64,000 bases of DNA from Macrolepiota albuminosa (lineage: Eukaryota; Basidiomycota; Agaricomycetes; Agaricales; Agaricaceae). The notes beneath the pieces are model-generated. The model saw nothing but the letters and a program-made list of their open reading frames with translations, was not told the DNA's origin and searched no databases. The stretch covers positions 570,757 to 634,756 of the forward strand of contig JAMWFC010000088.1 in the NCBI GenBank assembly GCA_027475525.1, given 5' to 3'. Positions 23,201 to 34,776 of this stretch are shown here, in pieces. Each line of letters opens with the position of its first letter. Position 1 is the first letter of the stretch. The position numbers were made by a program, and so were the translations under genes.

Positions 23201-25220
23201 ACTATAGTGTGACCACGGATGGCAGTTTGCTTTGCGGGAACACTGCAATGTGGATCATTCTCCTGAAGTTGAACAATCCATGCCTTTGCACGATTCAAAC
23301 TAATGATGGTCTCCTCAATGTGGGTCAAATTCTTAAGAACTTCAGGTATTTGACCATAATATAATTTATTTGCAAGGGCAAACTTGGGCATCCGAGATTT
23401 CGCTAGAGATTTTGAACATGCGGTACATAAACGTAAGCACAGATTATTATCAGCGGATTCAACTATGCCATCCGGATCAAGGAGAAGATTTTCAATTTGT
23501 TTTCTCGTTGTAGGTGTCATTAATGCATAGCGACTTCTAAAATCAGAGATAATAGGAGTGTCAATGGCCAATCCCAATGAATCAGAATCATCAAGTATTT
23601 CATTTCCATCAATATCACTCGACTCATATAATGGAACCTTGGAAGTCTTTGGTTGAATGCCAATTGGAATAGATGAATGGCAACCAGGATAACGCAGTGG
23701 GTGCAAATCCAATGATTTACAAGGAATCACCGCAGTTTCATTAACAGGGGATAATCGAGCACAAGAGGCACAGGTTAAGCGTCGAAGCGCATCACTTGAA
23801 GTTGCTTGTCTGAACAATTTAGACAGATATTCTTTTCGGGATTGCAAAATCAAACGGGGCCATTCCTCTTTTGCCTTGCGCAAACAATTCTGCGACGCAA
23901 TCGAGTCTGGTGAAGGGAACACAACAGACGGTCGTTGTGTTTGTGTAGAGACACGATGTTCTTGAATACGATATCGTAAGGAAAGCAGAGAATCATTATA
24001 TTCAAAAGGTACTTTAAGCACAGACAGTAGACAACGCGCTGATTGTAATGACAAACGATGGCCAAATTCACGAATAATATATGATTGAATAGTGTCAGGA
24101 AGAATAGCAGAAGAACCAGGAGAAGCTCTGTTGCACATAGCAATGCAAGCACTATTTCGTTGTGAATAAACACAATGCCCTTGGACAGTATGTTCAATGA
24201 CAGATATCAAAATCGACTGACTACCACCAGTTGAGGAAATTCCGTGTGCAGCAGCAATCCGAAGGGCATCATAACGAGAAATTTGGCGTGACAGTGTCAA
24301 AAATGGAAGGGAAACATCATCGGTATTATATTGAACTTTTAACAATAAATTTAAAAGCAAATTCCGACTATGAGGGAGACGGTCAAAGCCTGATGCCTTA
24401 CACAACATTTGGATTTCATCAATAGGGGTACTATCCTTCGATGCATGGTCCAAAATCGCTTGAAATAAATCCTGCTTTAATTTACGTGGTTCGATTGAGT
24501 GCGCAAGAGATGTACATTCAACACCGGCAGACACAGCACATAAACCATTCAATAAATGATGAATCAATAAATTTTTTGTATCATCGACATTTGACTGTTT
24601 TGATAAACCATGGGCAGCAACAGCGTCATACAAAACGTTATGAGAGAAAGCCGACAAGGCAAATGTATGCATGTCATTGTGTGAAAATAAACGATTCATG
24701 CCAACATGAACATTAGAAACACCTTCATGAAAAGCAGGTACACAGTCTGATACTGAAGGCGGTGTGACATTTCCGACGGTGACACGAGGAAGACTAGGAC
24801 GGAAGGAAGAAGAACATCCGACAGACGGCAGAAAACCTGAAAAAATGTAAACGAAACCAGAGAGAATAAGGAGAGAAGCCAACCGTGAGAACCAGATGGT
24901 CTATCGACATCTGGAGGATCCAGAAAAAAAACCTCAGAATGAGGAACAGGTAATTTACCAGTCGAGATTAAATAATCTCGAAACTGCGCGAACCAATCAA
25001 GCCCAAGAATAACAAGAGAAGAATTTGCGGAATAAATCGAGAATTGTAACAAGCAAGACAAAGTCCCTTGAGGGTGGAAAGTCGTGACAAGCACAATCGT
25101 GCGACTGTCAGATGACGGTGGTAAACATAGAGTGTCAAAGACAGAGGATGGGAGAGTGCTGAAACTGTACGTTGAATCGAACAAAACAGGAACGGTGGAA
25201 GACTCCAATAAAGCACGCAT
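20246..25220 (-). pseudogene. Helitron replicase with spliced retropepsin-like N-terminus
   Basis: First exon 25220-24884: ATG at 25220, then a retropepsin-like fold (VPVLFDSTYSFSTLP, later SLVILGLDWF) with DST in place of DTG. A GT-AG intron at 24883-24837 (47 nt) joins it in phase to a frame that runs down to 20246. That frame has no ATG of its own near its start, which supports the splice. It carries a Cys-rich DUF6570-like part (LCTACSKSLAKS, LANKLYYGQIPEVLKN), the Helitron Rep domain with FFITINP, an HUH motif HCH at 21930-21922, and paired Tyr (YYITDYITK, about 21421-21385). Rep nicks and joins DNA for rolling-circle transposition. The helicase half is cut off by copia-1 and then gypsy A. 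Confidence 0.85.
24837..24883 (-). other. Intron joining the retropepsin-like exon to Helitron Rep
   Basis: Donor GTTGGC, a pyrimidine-rich body, acceptor TTTTTTCAG. Exon 1 (25220-24884) leaves one base, g; the second exon starts gt, making a Gly codon in the Rep frame. The donor is not the best consensus. Confidence 0.6.
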
Positions 25221-25720
25221 GAACGCAACGAACTTGTAATGGCACAAGAAAGTCAAAAACACGATAAAGCAGAGACGGGTTCGAGCAGCGAAGAATGGCA
25301 AGTCAATACAAATAACAGCTCACAGGGAACACGAAAACCTCGATTTGTTTCAGAAAAGAATAAACAGGGTCTGTTTCGTAAACGTAGACAGAAAATCGAG
25401 TTCAGAAATAACATGAAACAGGGTCTGCGAAAGCGAGACGGGGTGACATCATGGTGCGACTGTCTGATGACTGTCCTTGTCATAGATGGGAAAGTGCTGA
25501 GACTGTGAACGCAACGAACCTGTAATGGCAGAAGAAGGTATAGACACAACAAAGCAAGGACAGAATTGAGCAGGAAAGAATGGCAAGTCAATACAAATAA
25601 CAGCTGAAACAATAAAACTAACATCTAGAGATCGGAAAGAATAGACAGGGTCTGTTTCGTAAAAATAGACAAAAAAGAAACAGGATCTGCGAAAGCGAAA
25701 CAAATTGACGTCGTGGTGGA
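25221..25720 (-). repeat. Imperfect 286-bp tandem repeat upstream of the Helitron gene
   Basis: Units begin at 25221 and 25507 with gaacgcaacgaac and share blocks such as aatggcaagtcaatacaaat and acagggtctgtttcgtaaa. The end of each unit resembles the 5' coding part of the first exon (around 25105-25220), so the array seems to have grown from the gene start outward. It would lie in the promoter or leader. Confidence 0.7.
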
Positions 25721-25729
25721 GCTTCACGT

Positions 25730-25801
25730 GATCAATCGAAAGACATGAAATTTTGAGCGCTATTGTTCAGAGGCCAAAGACCCACTACTAAAGTAGCGGG
25801 A
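25730..25801 (-). mobile_element. 5' terminus of Helitron 1
   Basis: On the minus strand the end reads TCCCGCTACTTTAGTAG, beginning with TC, followed by GTGGGTC to make a palindrome. The first 70 bp align with a second terminus at 62178 (shared ATTCC, GCTACTTTAGTAG, CAAAATTTC and a CACGTG box), while flanks beyond 25801 and 62178 differ. That marks the border. Confidence 0.7.
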
Positions 25802-27466
25802 ATATCGTCTGCACCTTATGGAATAGAAAAGACAGAGATAGTCACTATATCAACAAGATTGTCGAAAGACAGCCAACCTACACCCTAATTCCCAATTCCA
25901 TTCTTAATCTTTGTATCCATAAACTAACCCCCAGCACTTATCCACTGCCGTTCTGCTTGTTCTCACCTGTGTCTCCTATGCCACGGCATCGTCGTGTGCG
26001 TGCTTGAATGTCGACGAGGACAGGTCTTGCCCTCGGTCTTTGCTTCTACTTCTGTTTTTAGGATGAGTACTCCGCATCGGTGCGCACTTCTTTGCTGCCG
26101 TTAACGTGCTTCTCTGTCTCAGTAGTCAACTTTCCTCTTGGTTTGACCAACCCATGCCCATTCCCTGTCTACTCATTCTCCTCCTACTGATCCTCATCCC
26201 CAACATGACCCTCATCTCATCATATCCATAGTCTCATTCTCCTTCCCTCACGCCAAACATGCTGTTGGCTCATACTCGTGCCCACACCCACGCACCACTG
26301 GCATGGTGTACATGCACAGGAATGCCTCCCGCAGGCTTGATCAGCGAGACGTGTCTCGGGCCGCCTCAAAACACACTAGGATACATGGTCATGGCCAAGC
26401 TAGAAGCTTGTGAAGGCCAAGGCTCAGTTCATGCTTTCGCTAGCCGCAGAGGGAAAGGAAGGTGCGATGACAGTTGCGAACAGGAGAGCTGTGTTATCCG
26501 AAATGGGGCTGGGAGGCGCTAGGAGTGGAGTGCATGAGGATGGGAGCATCTCATGCCCTATGCCCTTCAGACTCTGCGCGGCAATGGCTGCGGGCTTGTC
26601 ACGAGGAGCTCCAGCCCTCGAGGAAGGAGGTTGGACAAGGGTATTGGCAGGCTCATACGCGACACATGGAAGGATTTCCAACGGTTTCCGATGGTGTTTG
26701 GTATTTGATATCTGGAGGTTGTGGTTTAGCGGAGGCGGGATCGATTGTGGGCGTGATGGAGGAGGAGGTGCAGACGTAGAGGGCGCAGGCACTAAAGACG
26801 ATGAATTCTCCTTTGTCGCCACAGCCATCGATGGCGTTCTAACGAGAACGGTCGGTGTGACTTGTCTATTCGAGCTTACGCCGAAGCGGATATCGAGGCC
26901 TACGAAGAAACCAGTGATGCGATCGATAAGGATGCACTAGACGCCAGTGCAAAGTAAGTAGGCATCGGTTCTCGTAATTGCCCTCAATTCAACACCCCGA
27001 AAAATGCTTCAAGGGCTCCCTTCCCTTCATCTCTCCCGCGACTGTTTGAAGCAAACATCAAATAGGGCAAAGATGATACCAGTCGGTGAGTTCAATCAAC
27101 AAAGGAATTTAATTTGAGCAGAAACAGAATTTACGCTTCCTGCCAATAGAACATGTGATTGTCCAGTGATACGACGATTGTCTTGTTTAAACTGCCGTCG
27201 TTGGCCGAAATGATTCCAAAAGACTTGATCCCAAAACACTTTATCATTCCGCAGGCAATGTCCAAAAAAGCTTGTCTAGGTCTTGTGTGCACTTACAGCA
27301 GTACAGGCATATGGCGGAAGAGGACGTTCGTTCATAATTGTACATAGGCCCTCTATTTCAGAATTACATTGGTTGCTTGTTCAAGCAAAGGCCCAAGCGT
27401 GAGAACAGCTTTCTGTCACAAGTCAATCCGAGAAAGCGTATCCTTTCTTTCCCTTGTTCAACTTCT
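25802..27466. other. Unassigned region between Helitron and receptor gene
   Basis: There are only short overlapping frames here, for example 26410-26940 (plus, ending with a Lys-rich tail) and 26424-26828 (minus, Ala/Pro/Ser-rich). I recognise no domain in either. A GTAAGT donor-like site follows DALDASAK near 26955, so a broken exon is possible. From 27000 to 27466 nothing is recognised; it should include the promoter of the next gene. Confidence 0.4.
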
Positions 27467-27536
27467 ATGATTGACGCCCCAATGCAGAATATCAACACTG
27501 ACCAGAAACAACGCGGATTGAGGATGTTATCTTTGG

Positions 27537-27593
27537 GTATGCTGCTTTGACTACGAATCGCTAATACTAAACGTACTCGGAATGGTCATATAG
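27537..27593 (+). other. Receptor gene intron 1
   Basis: Donor GTATGC, acceptor ATATAG, 57 nt. It splits the Asp codon that opens the DDGGVRG oxyanion motif. Confidence 0.8.
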
Positions 27594-27732
27594 ATGACGG
27601 TGGTGTACGTGGACTGTCTGAGCTTTATATTCTCCGAGAAATCATGTTTCGCCTCATGCCCCTGGAGAATGCTCAATCTCCGCCTAAGCCTTGTGATTAT
27701 TTTGATATAATTGGTGGAGCTGGAACAGGAGG

Positions 27733-27784
27733 GTAGGTGACAAGGCATCACTACAATGTTGAATATTCAATGATGGTATCTCAG
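27733..27784 (+). other. Receptor gene intron 2
   Basis: Donor GTAGGT, acceptor TCTCAG, 52 nt. It follows directly on the GAGTGG elbow. Confidence 0.8.
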
Positions 27785-28006
27785 AGTAATTGCGTTAATG
27801 CTTGGTAGACTCCGTATGCCTATTGACCTGGCCATTGAGAAGTATGTCTTGTTCAGCCGGGAGGTCTACTCCAATGTCAAGAAATGGAGCCTTCGTGGTG
27901 AAAAGTTCAAGGCAACTGTCTTTGAGTCTAGCATGAGAGGCATCTTGCAATCTGCTGGATATCCAGAGGACGTCTTCATGCGGGAGGATAACCCTCTTTG
28001 CAGAAG

Positions 28007-28061
28007 GTACTTCAGTCTTTTCCATTTCTGCTTCTTAGCTGACACTGTAACCTTTTCCAAG
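28007..28061 (+). other. Receptor gene intron 3
   Basis: Donor GTACTT, branch-like gctgac, acceptor TCCAAG, 55 nt, phase kept. Confidence 0.78.
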
Positions 28062-28663
28062 TTTTGTGGTGGCTCTTCCTTCTGCTAATATGACACCTCG
28101 GATCTTTAGAACATATGAGGTAAATGCTACTCCAGGTTATGACTGTACAGTGGTGCAGGCTGCTCGTGCCACCACTGCCACTCCTGATTTCTTCAAATAT
28201 GTGTCTATTATGTCTGGTGGAGTTTATGAGACCTTTGTAGGTGCAGGTTTGGGCTACAGCAATCCAACCAACCTGCTTCTAAAAGAGACTCACTTGGTAT
28301 TTGGTCTTTCTCAACCAGTTGCATGTTTTGTCAGTATTGGAGCAGGGCATCCTGGTCATGTTTCTTGGTTGGCCACCAATGTTTTTGGCAACACATTGAC
28401 AGGACTTCTGTATCAGATAGCTACTGATTGTGAAAAGCTAGCTGAGAGCTTTGTAGAGCATTTTATGCAAATTCCTGGGCTGTTCTACAGACTTAATGTT
28501 CAACAAGGGCTTCAGAAGATGGCTTTGGATGATTGGAATAGGCAGGGAGAAATTAAAACACATACTCTGTTCTACTTGCAGAAGGCCAAAGTTAAACAGG
28601 AATTGAATGGTTTGACAGACACTTTATATAGTTGTCTTCAAAAAACTACTCTTGAGATTCTTA

Positions 28664-28711
28664 GTAAGTTACTCAATTTGATTGACTATATTGTTTGCTG
28701 AGATTGATTAG
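28664..28711 (+). other. Receptor gene intron 4
   Basis: Donor GTAAGT, branch-like ttgac, acceptor GATTAG, 48 nt. It separates the patatin and NB-ARC exons. Confidence 0.78.
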
Positions 28712-29004
28712 GAGGTGGAACTATGTCTACAAGCCTTTCCAATCAGCAAACATCTCATGTTCTTGCATCAGCTCTTCAATTTATCATTCCTGCTCCATCT
28801 CCAGTATTTACTGGCAGAACAGACATTTTGTCACATCTTGAAAAGTGTTTTGATCCTGATCAACCTTCATTAAAAACGCAAGTACAGCAGCATTGTGTGC
28901 TGCATGGCTTGGGTGGGGTTGGAAAGACACAAATTGCATTGGAATTTTGCCATCAATCTGGAACCAGGTATGAGACAGCTGTATTTTTTTTTTACAAGCT
29001 ACAG

Positions 29005-29045
29005 GTTAATTTGATCAACTAGATTTTCTTTCATATATATGATAG
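29005..29045 (+). other. Receptor gene intron 5, uncertain
   Basis: GTTAAT...GATAG would remove 41 nt. It joins in frame to DASSKASIEQ only if the run of ten T at 28984-28993 is one base longer. Either a homopolymer error or a true frameshift is present. Confidence 0.4.
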
Positions 29046-29523
29046 ATGCCAGCTCTAAAGCATCAATTGAGCAGTCTTTGACTTTACTTGCTAAGAGTGC
29101 TAATATAACTGATGCAACACCTACTGCTGCACTTGAATGGCTCTGTCTACAAAAAAAAGAATGGCTGTTGCTTTTTGACAGTGCTGATGATCCTGATATT
29201 GATTTACAAGAGTTATTCCAAAATGCACTCATGGAAATATTCTAATAACAAGCAGAAATGAAGAATCTAAAATCCATGCACATAAAAATCATTATAAAAT
29301 TGGAGAATTAACTATTGAAGACTCATTGGGAGCTTTTTATAAAGCTAGTGAAAGAGATGAAACTGAGCAAGCAGCTGCAAATGAGCTTGTTCAAGAATTA
29401 GGATGTTTGGCATTAGCTGTTGTTCAAGCAGGAAGTTATCTTCAATACAATGAGCACATTGAAGTGAAGCAGTACCTTGAAAAATATAAACAAAATAAAG
29501 TGAAATATCTGAGATTAGTAACA

Positions 29524-29677
29524 AAGCAGAAAATTGATAGCTATCAACTTCCTGTTTTTGCCACATGGGATCTGAACTATCAGAAGCTGAATGAAAGAGC
29601 AAGCAGAAAATTGATAGCTATCAACTTTCTGTTTTTGCCACATGGGATCTGAACTATCAGAAGCTGAATGAAAGAGC
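29524..29677. repeat. 77-bp tandem duplication 12
   Basis: Copies start at 29524 and 29601 in the receptor gene, with one C/T mismatch. Collapsing them joins KLNERA to KALLMLC in one frame. The mismatch suggests two alleles joined. Confidence 0.93.
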
Positions 29678-32600
29678 AAAGGCACTTCTCATGTTATGTA
29701 GTGTGTTACACAACTCTAAAATACCTGTTTCAATTTTTGAAAGAGCCCAGAAAAAACTTTTTAATATTTCTGATGTGGATACCCAAGAATTGCAGAACTT
29801 TCTTGGAAAGTTTTTAACAGATGAAAAGGACTGGAATGATGATTTAGTTGATGAAGCAGTTAATATGCTCAGATTATATTCTTTAGTGGAGATAAGAGAA
29901 AAAGGAGATATACTGTTAGAGATCCACTCACTTGTTCATGGTTGGGCTTTTACAACATTAGAAAAAGAAGAGCAGAAACAAGCCAAGAAATGTGCACAAC
30001 AGCTATTTTATTGTATAGGAGATGAATCATTGGAATACAAAAATGCAGCTCAATGGGTGCTTCATGTACAAGCATTAGTCAAGTCTCTAAATTATGAATG
30101 TGACAATTTCAAACTGGCAAAAATGTTGAGCAAAATTTTGTCATGTGCATACTTTTGGAATGATGCATAACAACTTCAAAAACATGTGCTTAGAGACTGT
30201 AAAGAAATGCTGGGAAGTAATGATTCAGACACAATTCAAGCTATGTCCAACCTTGCCATAATACTTTGGCATGGTGGCAAACTAAAGGAAGCTGAGAATA
30301 TTGCACAGGAGTTGCTTGAAAATAGGCAAGAAGCTCTTGGCAGCAGTCATCCAGATACAATTCAAGCCATGTCTAACTTGGCTGTGATATTGAGTCAAGG
30401 TCAAAGGCTGAAGGAGGCAGAAAAGCTTCAGCAAGAAGTGCTCAAAATTAGAACAGAAGTCTTAACAAGTAGTCATCCATATACTGTACAAGCTATGTCC
30501 AACCTTGCTGTAACAATAAGCAAACTTGAAAGGCTAGAGGAGGCAGAGAACCTCCAGCAAGAAGTGCTCAAAAACAGAAAAGAAACTTTTGGAGGCAGTC
30601 ATTCAGACACTCTTCAAGCTATGTCTAACCTTGCTGCAGTATTGAGACAAGGTGAAAAGTTGGAAGAGGCTGAAAATCTTGAACAGAAAGTGCTTAAGGT
30701 CAGGAGAGAAGCCTTTGGTGATAGTCATCCAGACACTCTTCAAGCTATGTCTAATCTTGCTTCAACATTATGGAAAGGTGGAAAATTATCTGAGGCTGAA
30801 AATCTTGAAAAGAAAGTGCTGAGAATCAGAACAGAAGCTTTTGGATGTAGTCATGCAAACACTATCCAAGCTATGTTCAATCTTGCTGCAATATTAGGGA
30901 CAAGTGGAAAATTAGAGGAGGCAGAGAGGCTCTTTCAGAAAGTGCTCAAATTTAGAAAAAATATCTTTGGAGATAGTCATCCAGATACTATTCAAGCTAA
31001 GTCAAACCTTGCTGTGATATTATGGAAAGGTGGACAGCTGCAGGAGGCAGAGAACCTCCAGCAAGAAGTGCTTGAGATTAGAAGAGAAATATTTGGAAGC
31101 AGTCATCCAGACACTGTTCAAACCATGTCTAACTTGGCTGAAACATTTAGCATGAGTGGAAAACTACAGAAAGCTGAGAATCTCCAACAAGAAGTGCTCA
31201 ATATTAAAACAAAAACCTTCAAGTACAATCATCCAGACACTGTTCAAGCTATGTCTAATCTTGCTGCAATATTTTGGAAAGGTGAAAAGCTGCAAGAGGC
31301 AGAAAACCTCCAGCAAAAAGTGCTGAGGATTAAAAAAGAAGCATTTGAGAACAATCATCCAAGCATTATCCAAGCTATGTCTAGCCTTGCTGCAATATTT
31401 AGCAAGAGTGGGAAATTAAAGAAGGCAGAGGAACTTCAGCAAGAAGTGCTTAAAATTAGAAAGGATGTTTTTGGGACCAATAATCCAGATACTATTCAAG
31501 CTATGTTTAATCTTGCTGCAACATTAAGTCATAGTGGAAAGCTACAAGAGGCAGAGAACCTACAGCAAAATGTGCTTGAGGCTAGTAGAGAAACTTTTGG
31601 AAACAGCCATCCAGATACTATTCAAGCCATGTTCAATCTTGCAGCCATATTGAGAGAAGGTGGAAAATTAGAAAAGGCTAAAAATCTGGGAGAAACAGTG
31701 CTTGAAGTCAGAAGATTAGCCTTTGGAAACAGTCATTATTACACAGTTCAAGCTATGGCTAACCTTGCTGCAACATTCAGACAAAGTGGAAATTTGGTAG
31801 AGGCTGAAAATCTTGAGCAAGAGGTGCTTAAGATTAGGATGAAAAATTTTGGAAGCAGCCATGTTGATACTATTTTAGCTATGTCTAATCTTGCTGCAAC
31901 ACTTAGACAAGGTGGAAAATTCAAAGAGGCTGAGAACTTTGAGCAAGAAGTTCTCAGAGTTAGAGTAGATGCTTTTGGAACTCATCACCCACTCACTATT
32001 CAAGCCATGGCTAATCTTGCTGACACTTTATGGAAATGTGGAAAATTAGAGGAATCTGAAAATCTTGAGAAGGAAGTGTTTGAAGTTAGCAAAGAAGTTT
32101 TTGGGAGTAGTCATCCAGATACTATTCTAGCCATGTCTAATCTTGCTGCAACATTCAATGAAGGTGGAAAATTGCAGGAAGAAACTCCAGCAGGAAGTGC
32201 TTAAAATGAGAAGGAAAATTTTTCAAGAAAGCAATCATCCAGATATCATCCAAGCCATGTCTAATCTTGCTGCAATATTCAGACAAAGTGGAAAATTGGA
32301 AGAAGCTGAGAATCTTGAGAAAAAAGTGCTTGATGTTAGAATTGGATCTTATGGAAATACTCATCCAAATACTATTCAAGCTATGGCTAATCTTGCTGCA
32401 ACATTTAGACAAGGTGGAAAATACAAAGAGGCTAAGAACTTTCAACAAGAAGTTCTTAAGACTAGAATAGAAGCTTTTGGAATTAATCATCCAGATACTA
32501 TTCAAGCCATGTCTAATCTTGCTATGACATTTAGTCAAAGTGGAGAGCTGCAAGAAGCAGAAAGGATCCAGCAAGAAGTGCTCAAAATTAGGACAGAACT

Positions 32601-32733
32601 TTTTGGAGACAATCATCCAGACACAGTTCAAGCAATGTCTAAACTTGCTGAAACATTGAATAAAAGAGGAAAGCTACAAGAGGCAAAGGATCTCCAACAA
32701 AAAACTGTGAATATTAATAAATACAATGACTAG

Positions 32734-32999
32734 GATTTCTTCCCCTCATATCTTTTAAATTTAAGCCAGGAAATATTATATCAAAAATATCTGATTGTAT
32801 TGCTATGATCTTCTGTCTTTTGTTTTAATGTTTTTGAGATTTTAGTATTTTGTAACTTGTATTTTGAACTTGTATTGTTTTTTTTTTAGTCTGTCTTGAA
32901 TTTAGTCTGTTTTGAATTTAGTCTGTCTTGAATACAATAAGCATATGAATATATATAAGGTTTATAACAAGATTAGATCAGAAAGTATTATTGCCAATA
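32734..32999. other. A/T-rich 3' flank of the receptor gene
   Basis: No gene is seen. A 17-bp tandem repeat (tagtctgtcttgaattt, about three units) lies at about 32887-32936. Confidence 0.6.
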
Positions 33000-33395
33000 G
33001 TGAAAGAGATGATTTCTGTAAGGGCAACCTCTAGAGGCTGTGGCTCTGTCACATAGCTGGCAGAGGGAGATCTAAAGTGTATTAGAGTATGTACTGACAA
33101 TATTATAATGACTACTCACCTGGCAGAGGAAGATCCAAAGAAAACAAGTCTAGAGATTCCCTATGCCAGGTTGGATGCTTCTGGGGCTTCTGAAGCATGG
33201 GAAACAACTGTACAGTACAACAAAACCTTAAAAACTTGAAAATTGACTAATTAAACAACTGTGCAAACAAGGCAGAAAAACTCCGGACTTTGGAAGTCAG
33301 AAAGGCAAACTCCAGCTTATATAAGCAGTCTGGAAGCGGTGCTGAAGGGCCCACACACACTTGTCTGAATGATAGCTAAAGAACCAGAGCACCTT
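33000..33395 (-). repeat. Repeat D, right copy, inverted and cut by gypsy C
   Basis: The segment 33220-33395 is the reverse complement of about 1373-1611. It contains the same TATA-type core (gcttatataagc near 33320). It stops at the first base of the gypsy C LTR. The part at 33000-33219 has no counterpart in the left copy because gypsy A cuts that copy off. Confidence 0.6.
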
Positions 33396-33631
33396 TGTAG
33401 CATAGTCCGCTATGTGGCGTTGGCTACATAGCTTTACTTACTGTAGTCAATATTATATTATATTTATTATAATATAATATTATTATTATTACTTACTTTA
33501 CTATAAATAGTTACATGTGCTGCTTACAAAGCAGCTTATTTTTGTTGTATACTACATTGTCAATAGACCAGTCTGGTCTGATTCAGTGTTGTGTGCACAC
33601 TAAGCTCTGTCAAACTCGTAACTTCGTTACA
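33396..33631 (+). repeat. Gypsy C 5' LTR
   Basis: It starts TGTAGCATAGTCC and ends CTTCGTTACA. It contains a TATA box (tataaata, 33502-33509) and a 7-bp hairpin (gctgctt/aagcagc, 33519-33535). It is followed by tttttttgaa, also seen after the gypsy B LTR. Confidence 0.8.
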
Positions 33632-33723
33632 TTTTTTTGAATCCGCCAGCTAGGATCTATTGCCTAGCACCCAACGTCAGTCGCTGAGTTCATTGACAGA
33701 ACTCTATCAGCTTCTCGAGCTTC

Positions 33724-34776
33724 TTGCACAGCCACACCGTGCAAATTTCAAACAGGGAAACGATAAGTAATCCCATACCTGCAGTTTCCACTGACGGCGG
33801 GCAGAATGCCCACGATCCACGGGGAGACCCAGCAGACACCCAGGACACGTCAGCGACCAATGTGGGTCAGGTGAGACCCAAGGCTCGAGACCGAGGTCGG
33901 AGCACTGACCTGACCGGGAACAAAAGCGAGGCCCAGAGAGCTGAAAGCTCACAACAGGACGGTCAGCAACGTCTCCAGGACAAGATGCCAGGGGGATTAA
34001 CTCCCCCAGTTACGCAGCTGCCAGGAGGACTGTGACGGTCTAGCCGATTAGCGTCCAAAGGGCCCCCTGAGGACGGCCGACAGTCAACAGGTGCCTATGA
34101 CGCCCCAGAAGACACCGAGTCATTGGTACGGACTGGGAGAGCTATCCCTCCGAGCCGGAGTAGTGGGACCAGACGGCCCACAGCGGGGCCAATGCCTTCT
34201 AAGATGGCGGAAGCCCACATAGAAGAGGTACCGGAGGAGGCTGCGAGCCCTGAAGTATCCCACGTGGAAAACCGATTCCCACGCACACCAGCAGTGGAGG
34301 AAGCTCAGGAGGTGATTGAGTCATCAAGTGACGACGACGACGGAGCAGAGGAGCAGCGGCTGAAAACTGCATACACCATGCACTTGCAGATGTTCTGGGA
34401 CTTGCACCCAGAGGTGATGAAATACACCACCCAAGCGTGACTCGAGCGCTACGTGTCAGCACATATAGTAGCACTTAGGCAACAAGGGCACGAAGTGCCC
34501 AATGTATTCAGTACAAAATATACTGATTTGATGGTGAGAGTGCTCACTATTGAGCTGCAAATGTATGTGCAGCGAAAGGCCACACGGCAATCGGGGGCCT
34601 TGACCCCCTGGAGCCACACGTCTGAGGAATGCTCAGCAAGGCACAATCAAGACGTTGGAATCGCGCTAGTGGAGGCACTAGCACGGGCGCAGGAAGTGCC
34701 CGAAGTAAGACCGGTGAGTACTTTCTATACTCCAGCAGGACAGGGGTGGCGTGAGGAGCCCCCACACATGCGTAAC
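33724..34776 (+). pseudogene. Gypsy C gag, 5' part
   Basis: ATG 33724 opens a polar, Asp/Glu-rich N-terminus followed by a helical segment (YTMHLQMFWDLHPEVMKY). TGA at 34033 and 34438 are the only breaks. The same order is seen in gypsy B from 35108. The frame continues after gypsy B at 46015. Confidence 0.8.

Larger units (their letters stand above)
27467..32733 (+). pseudogene. Patatin-NB-ARC-TPR receptor-type gene (fungal NLR), broken
   Basis: Exons 27467-27536, 27594-27732, 27785-28006, 28062-28663 and 28712 onward join in phase through introns of 48-57 nt. The N-terminus is a patatin-like phospholipase domain (LRMLSL then DDGGVRGLSEL; GGAGTGG; GRLRMPID; PLCRSFVVALP). Next is NB-ARC with P-loop GLGGVGKT (28906-28929), Walker B-like LLLFDSADD, ILITSRNE and GCLALAVVQAGSYL. 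The C-terminus has 20 TPR units of 42 residues (30186-32733, consensus SHPDTIQAMSNLA). Fungal proteins of this build are proposed self/non-self or damage sensors. Faults: possible shift at the intron near 29005-29045, one-base loss near 29230, TAA at 30168, a small deletion near 32180, and a 77-bp duplication at 29524. The nucleophile elbow has Gly where patatins usually have Ser. Confidence 0.85.

Noticed and set aside
26410..26940. 177-codon plus frame as a gene
   Set aside because: A minus frame of similar length overlaps it, and neither shows a domain or clear splice partners; left as unassigned.
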